A stretch of DNA of 64,000 bases from Pantoea sp. CCBC3-3-1. Lineage in GTDB: Bacteria; Pseudomonadota; Gammaproteobacteria; Enterobacterales; Enterobacteriaceae. A program made the position numbers and the translations under genes. Positions 33,559 through 56,530 of the stretch are shown in pieces (the first letter of the stretch is position 1; each line of letters starts with the position of its first letter). The notes beneath the pieces are model-generated. The model was not told the DNA's origin. It saw only the letters and a program-made list of their open reading frames with translations, and made no database searches. Location of the stretch: positions 186,001 through 250,000 of the forward strand of contig NZ_CP034363.1 of NCBI RefSeq assembly GCF_007981265.1, written 5' to 3'.

Positions 33559-34509
33559 CTATTTTCGCAATCTGACCAGGTCAACCGCATGATTGACGCT
33601 TTTGGTCATAATCAGGCTCGCCCGCTCACGCGTTGGCAGAATATTCTCTTTCAGGTTCATCAGATTGATCTCTTCCCACAGCTGTGTGGCAACACCTACC
33701 GCTTCGTCGGCGGGTAATTTCGCGTAGTGATGGAAATAGGAATCCGGATCGGTAAACGCACCCTGACGGAATTTCAGAAAACGATTGATATACCAGTGGC
33801 GCAGCAAATCCTCAGGCGCATCAACATAGATAGAGAAGTCGACAAAGTCTGAGACAAAGACGTGATGCGGATCGTGGGGATAATCCATTCCGCTCTGCAA
33901 AACGTTCAGCCCTTCCAGAATCAAAATATCGGGCTGCTGTACCGTTTTGTCCCCTTCAGGAATGACGTCGTAAATCAGGTGTGAATAAACAGGTGCAGTG
34001 ACCTGCGAAGCGCCTGATTTCAACTCAGAGACAAAATTGACCAGCCGGTGCATGTCGTAAGATTGTGGGAACCCCTTCTTTTTCATCAGCCCGCGCTCTT
34101 TTAACACCTCGTTAGGGTGCAAAAAGCCATCGGTGGTGATGAGCTCAACGCGACGATGCTCCGGCCAGCGGCTCAGTAACGCCTGTAACACACGCGCCGT
34201 GGTGCTTTTTCCTACGGCTACGCTACCGGCGATACTGATGATATAGGGGATCTTCTGTCCGTTTGTACCCAGGAACTGTTCCAGCACCGCCTGACGGCGT
34301 AGATTTGAACTGATATAGAAGTTCAGCAGACGTGAGAGCGGCAGATAAATCTCCGCCACTTCATCTATAGAGAGATCTTCGTTAATCCCTTCAAGCTGCG
34401 CAATTTCATCTTCACTCAGCGTCATCGGCACGGAATCACGCAACGCGGCCCATTGCGAACGGTTAAATTGCAGATAGGGTGTAGTCAACAAGGAGTCTTT
34501 TTTACTCAT
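33559..34509 (-). CDS. coaA: pantothenate kinase, type I
   Basis: Phosphorylates pantothenate, the first and controlled step of coenzyme A synthesis, in the cytoplasm. The 316-residue product equals E. coli CoaA in length. It has the P-loop GSVAVGKST at about residue 95, and family blocks [34 protein letters not shown] and [18 protein letters not shown] 34509 is chosen over the frame start 34515 by match to family length. It is divergent from the tRNA-tufB operon as in E. coli, but its 3' neighbour is a hydrolase instead of birA. Confidence 0.96.
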   Translation of the reverse strand: MSKKDSLLTTPYLQFNRSQWAALRDSVPMTLSEDEIAQLEGINEDLSIDEVAEIYLPLSRLLNFYISSNLRRQAVLEQFLGTNGQKIPYIISIAGSVAVGKSTTARVLQALLSRWPEHRRVELITTDGFLHPNEVLKERGLMKKKGFPQSYDMHRLVNFVSELKSGASQVTAPVYSHLIYDVIPEGDKTVQQPDILILEGLNVLQSGMDYPHDPHHVFVSDFVDFSIYVDAPEDLLRHWYINRFLKFRQGAFTDPDSYFHHYAKLPADEAVGVATQLWEEINLMNLKENILPTRERASLIMTKSVNHAVDLVRLRK

Positions 34510-35049
34510 ATGCATGCTTCTGCCAGCAAGAATTAGCCCGTCGTAACGTCAGAACTGCCGGTAAAGAAGGGAAAATCCCATTTTACGTACGCACTAAGGT
34601 AAATTTCAGAAAACAATAGGCAGGAGGTTAACACCACACGGCAAGTAATCAGAAGTAAAAATATAACCTGCGGACGCAAACGTAACGGCTCCCGCATTTA
34701 TTGAATAATTCGCTGGCAATCATCTCGCTAACCTGATTAACCGCAAAGTCAGTCATGCCTTCTCTGACTGCAATCCGTTTTTAGCCACCCTTCATGGGAT
34801 AAAAGAAAATCGGGCGTCTAAAAAACAGGCAGTTGAACCTTTCATATTGAGGAGTTAAAGCAATAAAACGCCTGATGGAAGGAATCCTCATAAGAGAAAA
34901 GAGGAAGGATGCGTACTTCGGCGTGAAAAAGCCTGCATGAAAAAAGCGCCGTAATGCTGCATATTTGAACGATATTGCAGGTCGGAAGCGCTAATTTGCG
35001 AAGAATCGCACAAATAGTAGCCATAAGGACTTTTATCGCAATTTTTTTG
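34510..35049. other. 540-bp intergenic region between coaA and the tRNA-tufB promoter
   Basis: No convincing gene. It must hold the coaA promoter on the - strand. Towards the right it contains AT-rich tracts and imperfect inverted repeats (CTGCATAT near 34957 with ATATTGCAG near 34973). In E. coli the matching place is the Fis-dependent upstream activation region of the thrU-tufB operon; a similar role here is inferred. Confidence 0.4.
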
Positions 35050-35078
35050 TTGCATCCCGCCGCCAGTCTTCCTAGAAT
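35050..35078 (+). promoter_or_regulatory. stringent-type promoter of the tRNA-tufB operon
   Basis: TTGCAT (35050-35055) and TAGAAT (35073-35078) are separated by 17 bp and followed by a GC-rich discriminator (GCGCTCC), as in stable-RNA promoters under ppGpp control. A T-run precedes the -35 like an UP element. The -10 and following bases closely resemble the E. coli thrU promoter. Confidence 0.8.
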
Positions 35079-35092
35079 GCGCTCCACTTGAT

Positions 35093-35168
<76 letters not shown>

Positions 35169-35188
35169 TCAAGTAACGAAGTACCCCT

Positions 35189-35273
<85 letters not shown>

Positions 35274-35428
35274 TTTCGGCCTCGCAGTTTGAGGTTGCAA
35301 ATGCAGATTTCAGACTGAGCTCAAGCACAGTCAGAGTCATCAAGCAAATGCGGGTTGACTCGAATAGCTGGGAAACTTTTTCAGCTGTTCACAAGCTACA
35401 GACAGAACAGGTAGCCGAGTTCCAGGAT

Positions 35429-35503
<75 letters not shown>

Positions 35504-35509
35504 AGCCGT

Positions 35510-35585
35510 GCTGATATGGCTCAGTTGGTAGAGCGCACCCTTGGTAAGGGTGAGGTCCCCAGTTCGACTCTGGGTATCAGCACCA
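35510..35585 (+). tRNA. thrT: tRNA-Thr (GGU)
   Basis: 76 nt; acceptor GCTGATA pairs with TATCAGC, anticodon loop CTTGGTA (GGU), encoded CCA. Only six bases after tRNA-Gly. It is followed by a 113-bp leader to tufB. Confidence 0.97.
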
Positions 35586-35662
35586 CTTCTAAATCTCCCT
35601 CCCTGATTCTTCTCTGTACGTTAAAATTCAACAGTTCAGGCGCTGCCTGGTTGATGTGGTGA

Positions 35663-36883
<1,221 letters not shown>

Positions 36884-36917
36884 TCGCTGATAATATTTGA
36901 CGCAACGTACAAGAAGA

Positions 36918-36940
36918 GGGCATCATTTGATGCCCTTTTT
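36918..36940 (+). terminator. rho-independent terminator after tufB
   Basis: GGGCATC (36918-36924) and GATGCCC (36929-36935) pair around ATTT and are followed by five T. It lies 34 bases after the tufB stop. Confidence 0.9.
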
Positions 36941-37058
36941 GCACGCTGTAACATAGAACCTGGCTCATCAGTGATTTTCAGCCATAATCATTGCTGAGGC
37001 AGGCTCTGTAGCACGGCGTTATATGCCGAGTTTCGCCTGACAGCATTATTCGGTTCGG

Positions 37059-37079
37059 TTGCCGCGTAAAACGCGGCAA
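37059..37079 (+). other. 8-bp hairpin upstream of secE
   Basis: TTGCCGCG (37059-37066) and CGCGGCAA (37072-37079) form a perfect stem with a TAAAA loop, 33 bases before the secE start. It is followed by AATAGTTTC, not a T-run. It probably lies in the secE-nusG mRNA leader. Confidence 0.5.
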
Positions 37080-37112
37080 AATAGTTTCTGATTTATTGTG
37101 GCAGGTTGGTTT

Positions 37113-37496
37113 ATGAGTGCTAATACCGAAGCTCAAGGGAGCGGGCGCGGCCTGGAAGCGATAAAGTGGACAGGTGTGGCATTGCTGCTGATCGTAGCTG
37201 TCGTAGGCAACTACTATTATCGTGAAGTTACCCTCCCACTGCGCGCGCTGGCCGTAGTAATCCTGATCGCAGCAGCAGGTGGCATTGCGCTGCTGACGAC
37301 GAAAGGCAAAGCAACGCTGGCTTTTGCCCGCGAAGCGCGCACTGAAGTTCGCAAGGTTATTTGGCCTACTCGTCAGGAAACGTTGCACACCACGTTAATC
37401 GTTGCCGCGGTCACTGCCGTGATGTCACTGATTTTGTGGGGACTGGATGGTATTCTGGTCCGTCTCGTCTCGTTTATCACTGGCCTGAGGTTCTGA
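37113..37496 (+). CDS. secE: preprotein translocase subunit SecE
   Basis: Essential small subunit that clamps SecY in the inner membrane, 127 residues as in E. coli. Three membrane helices are visible (residues about 18-35, 42-62 and 93-112), with the conserved cytoplasmic [20 protein letters not shown] between the second and third. ATG 37113 is preferred over GTG 37098 on length. The stop is one base before the nusG start. Confidence 0.95.
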   Translation: MSANTEAQGSGRGLEAIKWTGVALLLIVAVVGNYYYREVTLPLRALAVVILIAAAGGIALLTTKGKATLAFAREARTEVRKVIWPTRQETLHTTLIVAAVTAVMSLILWGLDGILVRLVSFITGLRF

Positions 37497-37497
37497 G

Positions 37498-38043
37498 ATG
37501 TCTGAAGCTCCAAAAAAGCGCTGGTACGTCGTTCAGGCGTTTTCCGGCTTTGAAGGCCGTGTAGCCCAGTCGCTGCGCGAGCATATCAAATTACATAACA
37601 TGGAAGAACTCTTTGGCGAAGTCATGGTTCCAACCGAAGAAGTGGTTGAGATCCGTGGTGGCCAGCGTCGCAAGAGCGAGCGCAAGTTCTTCCCAGGCTA
37701 TGTACTGGTACAAATGGTCATGAACGATGCAAGCTGGCACTTAGTGCGCAGCGTGCCGCGCGTCATGGGATTCATTGGTGGTACCTCCGATCGTCCGGCA
37801 CCTATTAGCGATAAAGAAGTCGACGCGATCATGAACCGCCTGCAGTCTGCTGGCGATAAGCCACGTCCGAAAACCCTGTTTGAGCCGGGTGAAATGGTCC
37901 GTGTTAATGACGGTCCGTTTGCTGACTTCAACGGCGTGGTTGAAGAAGTGGATTATGAAAAAAGCCGCCTGAAAGTTTCCGTTTCCATCTTTGGCCGTGC
38001 AACGCCGGTTGAGCTGGACTTTGGACAGGTTGAGAAAAGCTGA
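37498..38043 (+). CDS. nusG: transcription termination/antitermination factor NusG
   Basis: Binds RNA polymerase and links it to Rho or to ribosomal protein S10. The 181-residue protein has the NGN domain ([31 protein letters not shown]) and a C-terminal KOW domain ([20 protein letters not shown]). Length matches E. coli. It is coupled to secE; the usual terminator and the rplK promoter follow. Confidence 0.97.
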   Translation: MSEAPKKRWYVVQAFSGFEGRVAQSLREHIKLHNMEELFGEVMVPTEEVVEIRGGQRRKSERKFFPGYVLVQMVMNDASWHLVRSVPRVMGFIGGTSDRPAPISDKEVDAIMNRLQSAGDKPRPKTLFEPGEMVRVNDGPFADFNGVVEEVDYEKSRLKVSVSIFGRATPVELDFGQVEKS

Positions 38044-38100
38044 TAAGCAGGCATAGCCAACTTACCTGATTAAAAAGTAAGCCTGGCGATGCAATATCAG

Positions 38101-38129
38101 TTGCGAGAGGCGCGAAATTGCCCTACAAT
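38101..38129 (+). promoter_or_regulatory. promoter of rplKA
   Basis: TTGCGA (38101-38106) and TACAAT (38124-38129) with 17-bp spacing. The -10 lies inside the loop and 3' arm of the nusG terminator hairpin, so terminator and promoter overlap. Confidence 0.7.
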
Positions 38130-38146
38130 TTCGCGCCTTTTGTTTT
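38109..38146 (+). terminator. terminator after nusG
   Basis: GGCGCGAAATT (38109-38119) is the perfect complement of AATTTCGCGCC (38127-38137), with a seven-base loop, followed by TTTTGTTTTT. Starts 66 bases after the nusG stop. Confidence 0.88.
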
Positions 38147-38167
38147 TATGCGCTTTAGCGCGTGAAT

Positions 38168-39357
<1,190 letters not shown>

Positions 39358-39362
39358 TCTGC

Positions 39363-39391
39363 TTTACGCGGGCGAAATTTTCGACTAGAAT
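39363..39391 (+). promoter_or_regulatory. candidate promoter of rplJL-rpoBC
   Basis: TTTACG (39363-39368), 17 bp, then TAGAAT (39386-39391), directly after rplA. The same stretch can form a GCGGGCG/CGCCCGT stem with a long loop. The known E. coli rplJ promoter occupies this intergenic region, but the exact site here is inferred. Confidence 0.45.
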
Positions 39392-39420
39392 CTTACGCCC
39401 GTTGTTCTGTTAATATACAG

Positions 39421-39546
39421 AACCCCTATTCAAGCCAGTCGGACTGAGACAAGGCGGCAAAAAAGTGAATCGTCAGGAGCATAGCTCGCTATGTGACTGA
39501 GGTGAGCGAGAGCAGCCAACGCAGTATCAGTTCGAATGGGGCAGGA
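39421..39546 (+). repeat. ERIC-like (IRU) repeat between rplA and rplJ
   Basis: About 126 bp matching the ERIC consensus pattern from memory: AAGGCGGCAA, GTGAATC, CAGGAGC, then GTGACTGAGGTGAGCGA (the ERIC2 primer region reads GTGACTGGGGTGAGCG), GCAGCCAACGCA, and ends related by inverted repeat (CCCCTATTC at the left and GAATGGGGC at the right). The centre has the palindrome CATAGC-TC-GCTATG. Length agrees with full-size ERIC (about 127 bp). It would be transcribed within the leader if the promoter at 39363 is used. Confidence 0.85.
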
Positions 39547-39555
39547 TAGACAGAA

Positions 39556-39779
39556 TTTTCGGTTGGAGCCTGGCCTTATCCAGGCCTCCGTCCAAGACCG
39601 CAGGTGTTTCGAAAGAAACTTAATCTCCTGCGTAGACGGTGACAGAACCTGAAGAATATATTTATAGTCTTTGCTGGATTCTGCTCACCGTGTTTGAGCG
39701 CCTGTCTTCGGAAACGTTGGCAGGTGATGTGAGTTCCGGAGGAATCCTTCTCCGGTCAAAAATCCAGGAGCACAAGCTA
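39556..39779 (+). promoter_or_regulatory. L10 leader of rplJL (autoregulatory mRNA structure)
   Basis: The leader contains GGTTGGAGCCTGGCC with CAGGCCTCCGTC, the kinked helix and internal-loop region, then CTGCGTAGACGGTGACAGAA and GTTGGCAGGTGA, all close to the E. coli L10 leader. The L10(L12)4 complex binds it to repress translation of rplJ and rplL. The Shine-Dalgarno CCAGGAG lies at its 3' end. Recognition is by sequence similarity in memory, without covariance search. Confidence 0.85.
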
Positions 39780-40277
39780 ATGGCATTAAATCTTCAAGAC
39801 AAACAAGCGATTGTTGCTGAAGTCACCGAAGTAGCCAAAGGCGCGCTGTCTGCGGTAGTTGCGGATTCCCGCGGCGTGACCGTAGACAAAATGACTGAAC
39901 TGCGTAAAGCAGGTCGTGAAGCTGGCGTTTACATGCGTGTTGTTCGTAACACCCTGCTGCGCCGCGTCGTTGAAGGAACTCAGTTTGAGGTCCTGAAAGA
40001 CACGTTTGTTGGTCCGACCCTGATTGCATACTCTATGGAACACCCGGGCGCTGCTGCTCGTCTGTTCAAAGAGTTCGCGAAAGCGAATGCAAAATTTGAG
40101 GTCAAAGCTGCGGCCTTTGAAGGTGAGCTGATCACGGCGGAAAATATTGACCGTCTGGCAACTCTGCCAACTTACGAAGAAGCGCTGGCACGTCTGATGT
40201 CGACCATGAAAGAAGCCGCTGCAGGCAAACTGGTCCGCACTCTGGCAGCCGTACGCGACGCCAAAGAAGCTGCATAA
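39780..40277 (+). CDS. rplJ: 50S ribosomal protein L10
   Basis: Base of the L7/L12 stalk, 165 residues as in E. coli. Starts [20 protein letters not shown] and ends [17 protein letters not shown] 39780 is preceded by CCAGGAG; the frame continues upstream through the leader but that part is non-coding. Forms the stalk complex with L7/L12 encoded next. Confidence 0.98.
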   Translation: MALNLQDKQAIVAEVTEVAKGALSAVVADSRGVTVDKMTELRKAGREAGVYMRVVRNTLLRRVVEGTQFEVLKDTFVGPTLIAYSMEHPGAAARLFKEFAKANAKFEVKAAAFEGELITAENIDRLATLPTYEEALARLMSTMKEAAAGKLVRTLAAVRDAKEAA

Positions 40278-40321
40278 GCACTTTTTGGTCTGTTGCACTT
40301 TAACGTATAAACTATTTCTGA

Positions 40322-40705
<384 letters not shown>

Positions 40706-40744
40706 GCCAACCTTTCAGGTTGCAGCCTAGTATTTTAGGCTGAT

Positions 40745-40775
40745 GGCTGGTGACTTTATAGTCACCAGCCTTTTT
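40745..40775 (+). terminator. attenuator between rplL and rpoB
   Basis: GGCTGGTGACT (40745-40755) and AGTCACCAGCC (40760-40770) form a perfect 11-bp stem with a TTAT loop, followed by TTTTTG. The equivalent E. coli hairpin stops most, but not all, transcripts before rpoB. The remaining leader to 41030 contains no gene; an RNase III processing site is expected there by analogy. Confidence 0.9.
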
Positions 40776-41030
40776 GCGCTCTACAGCACCAATGGCGTTT
40801 CACACTGTTTAGCCATTGATTTGCTTAATATCTTTCTCTATCGACGCCTCAATATACTGCTTTTCCGCACGGTTCCCTGCTGTGCCAACGGCAATGAAAT
40901 GATTTGAGAGTGGCAGAAAGAGATATTACGGAAAGAAGCTCTTCATTCCGGACCAACAAAATAGTGTCGCATGAACTGTCCCCCCTGGACGGACAGAGAG
41001 GTTCTACTTTTCAGCGAGCTGAGGAACCCT

Positions 41031-45059
<4,029 letters not shown>

Positions 45060-45060
45060 C

Positions 45061-45114
45061 CCTCTGTCCCATTTCGGGCCGCGGTTAATACCGCTGCGGC
45101 CCGAAAGACAGAGG
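45061..45114 (+). other. 54-nt near-perfect hairpin between rpoB and rpoC
   Basis: Two consecutive perfect helices: CCTCTGTC (45061-45068) with GACAGAGG (45107-45114), and TTTCGGGCCGC (45072-45082) with GCGGCCCGAAA (45096-45106), with only a three-base CCA bulge on the left side and a 13-base apical loop. It begins one base after the rpoB stop. No T-run follows, so termination is unlikely; mRNA processing or protection is more plausible. Confidence 0.85.
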
Positions 45115-45202
45115 TGTAATACCTCAAGTTCGTACTGGTTACAGGACAGCCTGGTGAGTACCGGGTTGTTTTGAGAAGTCTCACTCCGACGGGAGCTAAT
45201 CC

Positions 45203-49423
<4,221 letters not shown>

Positions 49424-49442
49424 TCGTTGCTAAAGCCACGTT

Positions 49443-49471
49443 AAAAAACCGCTCTTCGGAGCGGTTTTTTT
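49443..49471 (+). terminator. rho-independent terminator after rpoC
   Basis: AAAAAACCGCTC (49443-49454), TTCG tetraloop, and GAGCGGTTTTTT (49459-49470). It ends the large rpoBC transcript 20 bases after the stop. Confidence 0.93.
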
Positions 49472-49991
49472 ATGCCGGAAATTCAGGCTGGCGGAGCCAC
49501 AAGCGTTGGTAAGCCGATTGGCTTTCAGCCAGGAAAAGGGTAGGGAGGCGAGCCCGACAGCGTGGAAGAAACATCGGGCCCGGTTGATGCCGACATGACC
49601 TCAACGGAATACACTTTACCCGGAAAGCGAAAAGCGGCCAGCGGCAAACATTTTTTATGGAATAGCGATCCAGGCTTTATTAGAGAAACAAAATAGCGTT
49701 TATTAAAATTACGAGGAATGCCATAAAAAGCAGGCAGTTAAACCATCAGCATTCATCAGTAATAATTTATTGTCTGACAGGTTCTTATTCCCTTATGGAG
49801 GTTGTAATTGCATTTCCATGCTGAGCTTTGTCTTAAATCCCCCTGTTAAATAATTAAAAAGTTGTTAGATTTGAGTCTGTTTGTTAATTTCCTTTTAAAC
49901 ATATTAATGTCCACATTAAACCCTGTTTCGGGTTTCTTTCGTTGCGTCTGAACCAGCCGGTTAATTTGACCGCCCGGTTGATGGAGGGGTT
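49472..49991. other. 520-bp gene-free, AT-rich spacer before the glycosyltransferase
   Basis: No credible coding frame. The first 200 bp are GC-balanced; from about 49640 to 49920 the sequence turns clearly AT-rich with many TAATTA-like steps, unlike the surrounding core genes. A short hairpin AAACCC (49918-49923) with GGGTTT (49930-49935) precedes the gene. The promoter of the glycosyltransferase must lie here; the composition suggests acquired DNA silenced by H-NS. Confidence 0.5.
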
Positions 49992-51008
49992 ATGAACAAG
50001 ACTAAGCTCAAGGCACTTGCGCTGCCGCTATTAAAAAATGCAGTTTCAATACGCTTGCGTGCCGAAAAGGTTCTGTTGAAGCGTGGCAAAATGGCGGAAT
50101 ACAATCCTGCTCTTGAACAAGATTTAGATATCATCAGGCACCAGAGAGGATCAGAAGCGATACCAAAGCAAATCTGGATGTTCTGGGCCGGTGAAACCCT
50201 TCCTCATGAGATACAGTGTTTCGTTAATAAAGTTTCTCGTGAAAATCCGGGCTATACGCTAACGGTGGTTAACAACGCCAATTTACAGCAGTACCTGCCG
50301 GGTCTGGTATTTAAGCATCAGGATATAAAAGTCGCCCACAAGAGTGATGTCATTCGCCTGGAGTTGCTCTATAAATATGGCGGTATCTGGATGGATGCGT
50401 CGACTATCCTGAACCGTAGCCTTGATGAGCTGCTGGCGGTCAACCTCGATAACCGTTATGACATGGTTGCCTTCTATCGTGATGTCTCAACGATTGATAA
50501 GCATTATCCCATCATTGAAACCTGGTTTATGGCAGTACCCAAAAATAGCGACTTTATTAAACGCTGGCTGCATTATTTCCGTCCTATTGTTGAGTTGGGC
50601 GCACGCAATCATTTCATTCAGTTGAAAAATTTACCTAATTACACCGAAATTCTACAGCGAATTACCGATCCAGAGTATTTGATTCTGAATATCACCCAGC
50701 AGCAGGCTTTACGCGAATTTAGTCAGTACAATTTCTATTTAAGGAAATGTGAAGCCAACGCCATATTTTATCAGCGCCTGGTGAGCTGGGATGCGGTAAA
50801 ATTAAGTCGGATGTTTATGATTGACCGGGTTCCCGATGTTTTACCGCCGTTGGTAAAGCTGACCGGGCTGGATCGCAAATATCTGGCGACAAATTTGCGT
50901 TATGGCGCAATTAATAAAGACAGCCTGATCGGTCAGGTATTGTTTGCCGAAAGCAAAGAAACGCTGCCAAAAATGCCGTTTAGCGACATGCCTGGCAGCC
51001 CGGCGTAA
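49992..51008 (+). CDS. capsular polysaccharide-type glycosyltransferase (Caps_synth/Gly_transf_sug)
   Basis: A 338-residue protein with the fold-family signature of small sugar transferases: IPKQIWMFWAGETLPHEIQC near residue 55, the substrate region HKSDVIRLELLYKYGG, and the DxD-like WMDAST at about 135, expected to hold the metal and nucleotide sugar. The N-terminal 40 residues are basic and hydrophobic, possibly membrane-associating. ATG 49992 follows GGAGGGG. It stands alone between rpoC and thiH with no other envelope gene nearby, so its acceptor (capsule, O-antigen or lipid) is unknown. An acquired single gene is likely. Confidence 0.8.
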   Translation: MNKTKLKALALPLLKNAVSIRLRAEKVLLKRGKMAEYNPALEQDLDIIRHQRGSEAIPKQIWMFWAGETLPHEIQCFVNKVSRENPGYTLTVVNNANLQQYLPGLVFKHQDIKVAHKSDVIRLELLYKYGGIWMDASTILNRSLDELLAVNLDNRYDMVAFYRDVSTIDKHYPIIETWFMAVPKNSDFIKRWLHYFRPIVELGARNHFIQLKNLPNYTEILQRITDPEYLILNITQQQALREFSQYNFYLRKCEANAIFYQRLVSWDAVKLSRMFMIDRVPDVLPPLVKLTGLDRKYLATNLRYGAINKDSLIGQVLFAESKETLPKMPFSDMPGSPA

Positions 51009-51018
51009 AGCGTATCGC

Positions 51019-52146
51019 TTAAATGGGCGCTCTTCCCAAATAGCTGTCCCAGTCTTTCCATACTGGCTGCATACCCGCCTGGATTAACGCCTCTGCAACC
51101 TGTTGGGGGCGACGGTTATCGTGCGGAGAGAATTGCTCCAGCTCGCTCTGGCCGTTAGCATACCCTCCGGGCTGCGTCTTTGAGAAGGCGCTCACCGTGT
51201 TGATAGCCAGCGGCACAACTTTGTCGCGAAACTCAGGCGATTCTCTTGTCGACAACGACTGTTCCACTTCTGGTGCAAAAAGTCGAAAAGCGCAAATCAC
51301 CTGTACCAGCTGTGCTTCATCCATTATTGAAGCAGGCTGAATACCGCCCGCGCAGGGACGCAGGCGAGGGAAAGCGACGGAATAGCGGCTCTGCCAGTAG
51401 GTTTTCTGTAGCCATAGCAGGTGCTCTGCCATCATATAGCAGTCGGTTCGCCAGCTGTCAGACAGGCCAATTAGCGCACCCAGGCCAATTTTATCCACGC
51501 CAGCCCGCCCGAGCCGGTCAGGTGTTTCCAGCCGGAAGAAGAAATCCTGCTTGTTGCCTTTGAGGTGATGCTGGCTGTAAACCGCCGAATGATACGTTTC
51601 CTGATAAACCAGCACGCCATCCAGCCCCAGCGTTTTCAGCTCGGCATATTCAGGTTCACTCATTGGCTGGACTTCCATCATCAGCGAACTGAAATGCTGA
51701 CGGATTGCCGGCAGATGCTGGCGGAAATAGTTCATGCCGACTTTGGTCTGATGCTCACCCGTTACCAGCAGCAGCTGATCAAAACCCATCGCGCGGATCG
51801 CCTGACACTCACGCTCAATTTCAGCCGCATCCAGCGTTTTGCGCTTAATGCGGTTACTCATGGAAAAACCGCAATAGGTGCAGTCGTTGGCGCAAAGATT
51901 GGAAAGATAGAGCGGCACGAAAAGATTGACGGCATGGCCGAAGCGCTGGCGAGTCAGCATCTGCGCTTTTTGCGCCATCGGTTCCAGCCACGCCTGAGCA
52001 GCTGGAGATAATAACGCCATCAGTTCCTCCCGGCCGACTCTGGGCGCATTTAACGCCCGTTCCACATCAGCCGATGTTTTGCTGTGGATCCGCAGGCGGA
52101 TATCATCCCATTCCAGCTTTTCCCACTGTGAGACAAATGTTTTCAT
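51019..52146 (-). CDS. thiH: 2-iminoacetate synthase ThiH
   Basis: Radical SAM enzyme that cleaves tyrosine to dehydroglycine (2-iminoacetate) for the thiazole ring. The 375-residue protein has the cluster motif [11 protein letters not shown] (CxxxCxxC) near residue 85, and [24 protein letters not shown] C-terminal regions. Last gene of the thi operon; its ATG overlaps the thiG stop by ATGA. Its stop is 10 bases from the convergent glycosyltransferase stop, a short gap without a clear terminator. Confidence 0.96.
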   Translation of the reverse strand: MKTFVSQWEKLEWDDIRLRIHSKTSADVERALNAPRVGREELMALLSPAAQAWLEPMAQKAQMLTRQRFGHAVNLFVPLYLSNLCANDCTYCGFSMSNRIKRKTLDAAEIERECQAIRAMGFDQLLLVTGEHQTKVGMNYFRQHLPAIRQHFSSLMMEVQPMSEPEYAELKTLGLDGVLVYQETYHSAVYSQHHLKGNKQDFFFRLETPDRLGRAGVDKIGLGALIGLSDSWRTDCYMMAEHLLWLQKTYWQSRYSVAFPRLRPCAGGIQPASIMDEAQLVQVICAFRLFAPEVEQSLSTRESPEFRDKVVPLAINTVSAFSKTQPGGYANGQSELEQFSPHDNRRPQQVAEALIQAGMQPVWKDWDSYLGRAPI

Positions 52147-52919
52147 ATCGCCTCTCCGCTTTGCAAAAAGCGCGTAAGCGGACTGGAGGCAACGGCCTGC
52201 TGATGACGACTTCCCAGACCGGCGCGGTAAGCCAGTTCGCCAGCCTCAACGGCCAGCCTGAAAGCGCGCGCCATCTGGACGGGTTGGCTGGCTGATGCCA
52301 TTGCGGTATTCACCAACACCGCATCGGCACCCATCTCCAGCGCCTCGCTGGCATGACTGGGGGCGCCAATCCCTGCGTCAATCACTACCGGAACGCCCGA
52401 CTGCTCGATAATGATCGCCAGCAGATCGCGGGTCTTGAGTCCCTGATTGGTGCCGATTGGCGCACCAAGCGGCATCACTGCGGCGCAGCCCGCTTCTTCC
52501 AGCCGTTTGCACAATACCGGATCGGCATGGCAATAGGGCAGTACCGTAAATCCTTCTCTGACCAGCACTTCAGCCGCTTTCAGCGTTTCAATAGCATCAG
52601 GCAGCAGATAGCGCACATCAGGATGAATTTCCAGTTTGACCCAGTGGGTACCGAGCGCCTCACGCGCCAGACGGGCGGCAAAAATCGCTTCTTCCGCCGT
52701 TTTCGCGCCGGAGGTGTTTGGCAGGAGCTGCACGCCAAGCTGCTGTAAAGGGAGAAGGATGCCATCGTCGCTGCCGCGCAGATCTATCCGCTTCATTGCC
52801 ATCGTCACCAGCTGCGTACCGGATTCTTTTAACGCTTCCAGCATGATAGCCGGGCTGGCGAACTTCCCCGTGCCGGTAAACAGCCGGGAAGAAAACGTTT
52901 TATCAGCAATCTGTAGCAT
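52143..52919 (-). CDS. thiG: thiazole synthase ThiG
   Basis: Forms the thiazole phosphate ring from dehydroglycine, deoxyxylulose phosphate and the ThiS thiocarboxylate. The 258-residue TIM barrel starts [20 protein letters not shown] and has [15 protein letters not shown] with the Schiff-base lysine region (MAMKRIDLR) and [16 protein letters not shown] 52919 is one base after the thiS stop, so the TTG start at 52934 inside thiS is rejected. Confidence 0.96.
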   Translation of the reverse strand: MLQIADKTFSSRLFTGTGKFASPAIMLEALKESGTQLVTMAMKRIDLRGSDDGILLPLQQLGVQLLPNTSGAKTAEEAIFAARLAREALGTHWVKLEIHPDVRYLLPDAIETLKAAEVLVREGFTVLPYCHADPVLCKRLEEAGCAAVMPLGAPIGTNQGLKTRDLLAIIIEQSGVPVVIDAGIGAPSHASEALEMGADAVLVNTAMASASQPVQMARAFRLAVEAGELAYRAGLGSRHQQAVASSPLTRFLQSGEAI

Positions 52920-52920
52920 T

Positions 52921-53121
52921 TTAACCTCCGGCAATGGCCTGGAAAATCACCAGTTCATCGCCTTCCTGTAAAAGATAAGCTTCCCAGCGCTCGCGTGGCA
53001 CAATACGCTGATTTACGGCCAGCGCCGTGCCGGGCTGGCTGCGTGACAGCGCGTTCAGCAGATCGTGCAATGTCAGTGGCGCACTGATGGTTTGCGGTTC
53101 GTCGTTAATGACAATGCGCAT
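52921..53121 (-). CDS. thiS: sulfur carrier protein ThiS
   Basis: Ubiquitin-like sulfur carrier, 66 residues as in E. coli. It ends with the required diglycine (FQAIAGG), which ThiF adenylates and which becomes the thiocarboxylate. Start ATG 53121 ([13 protein letters not shown]) lies within the last 17 bases of thiF, so the genes overlap. Confidence 0.95.
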   Translation of the reverse strand: MRIVINDEPQTISAPLTLHDLLNALSRSQPGTALAVNQRIVPRERWEAYLLQEGDELVIFQAIAGG

Positions 53122-53855
53122 TGCGTTCTCCACAAACCGGGCAGTTTTCGCTGCGTTCAAGCGTGAGCGTGCGCCAGGTTTGCTGCCTGCCGTCGAATAA
53201 CCGCAGCCGCCCCTCTAAAACGGAAGGCTGTCCCGCCAGCATTTTTAACGCTTCGAGCGCCTGTAAGGTGCCCATTACGCCGACCACCGGGCCGAGCACC
53301 CCTGCATTACGGCAATTCCGCTGTGGTTCAGCTTCGTCAGGCCACAGGCAGCGATAGCAGCCATGGCGAAAAGGCGGGGCCAGCACCAGCAGCTGGCCGC
53401 CAAAGCCTACGGCGCTGGCGCTGATCAGCGGGGTTGCGTTTACTACGCAGGCGGCATTGATTGCATGCCGCGTCTCCATGTTGTCGCTACAGTCCAGGAC
53501 CAGGTCGACCCATTGCACCGTTTGTGTCAGGAGCGCGGCATCCATGCGTTGCTCCATGGCGATAAACTCCACCTGCGGGTTCAAATCCTGCAAATGCTTT
53601 TTAGCCAGCAGCGCTTTGCTCTGGCCGGTTTCATTACTGCGGAACAGGATCTGACGCTGGAGGTTGCTGATATGCACGTTGTCGTTGTCGGCCAGCAGTA
53701 ACTTGCCGACGCCTGCGGCGGCAAGATAGAGCGCAGCAGGCGATCCCAGTCCACCCAGGCCTACAATCAGCACGCTGGAGCGCTGCAATTTTTGCTGTCC
53801 GTCAAGGCCAAACTCCTCCAGCAGCAGCTGGCGGCTGTAGCGCATGAAGTCGTTA

Positions 53856-53866
<11 letters not shown>
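53105..53866 (-). CDS. thiF: ThiS adenylyltransferase ThiF
   Basis: E1-like enzyme that adenylates the C-terminus of ThiS. About 253 residues with the nucleotide-binding [20 protein letters not shown] near residue 30, [16 protein letters not shown] and the zinc cysteines CYRC and CPVC. ATG 53866 is preferred to the TTG at 53872; the start overlaps the end of thiE by 11 bases. Confidence 0.95.
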
Positions 53867-56509
<2,643 letters not shown>

Positions 56510-56530
56510 TTACACCCACACTGAATATTT

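Noticed and set aside
39639-39779. N-terminal extension of rplJ
   Set aside because: This stretch is the L10 leader RNA; the protein start at 39780 matches the usual L10 N-terminus and length.
40971-41030. 20-residue N-terminal extension of rpoB
   Set aside because: The family start is MVYSYTEKK at 41031, giving the usual 1342 residues.
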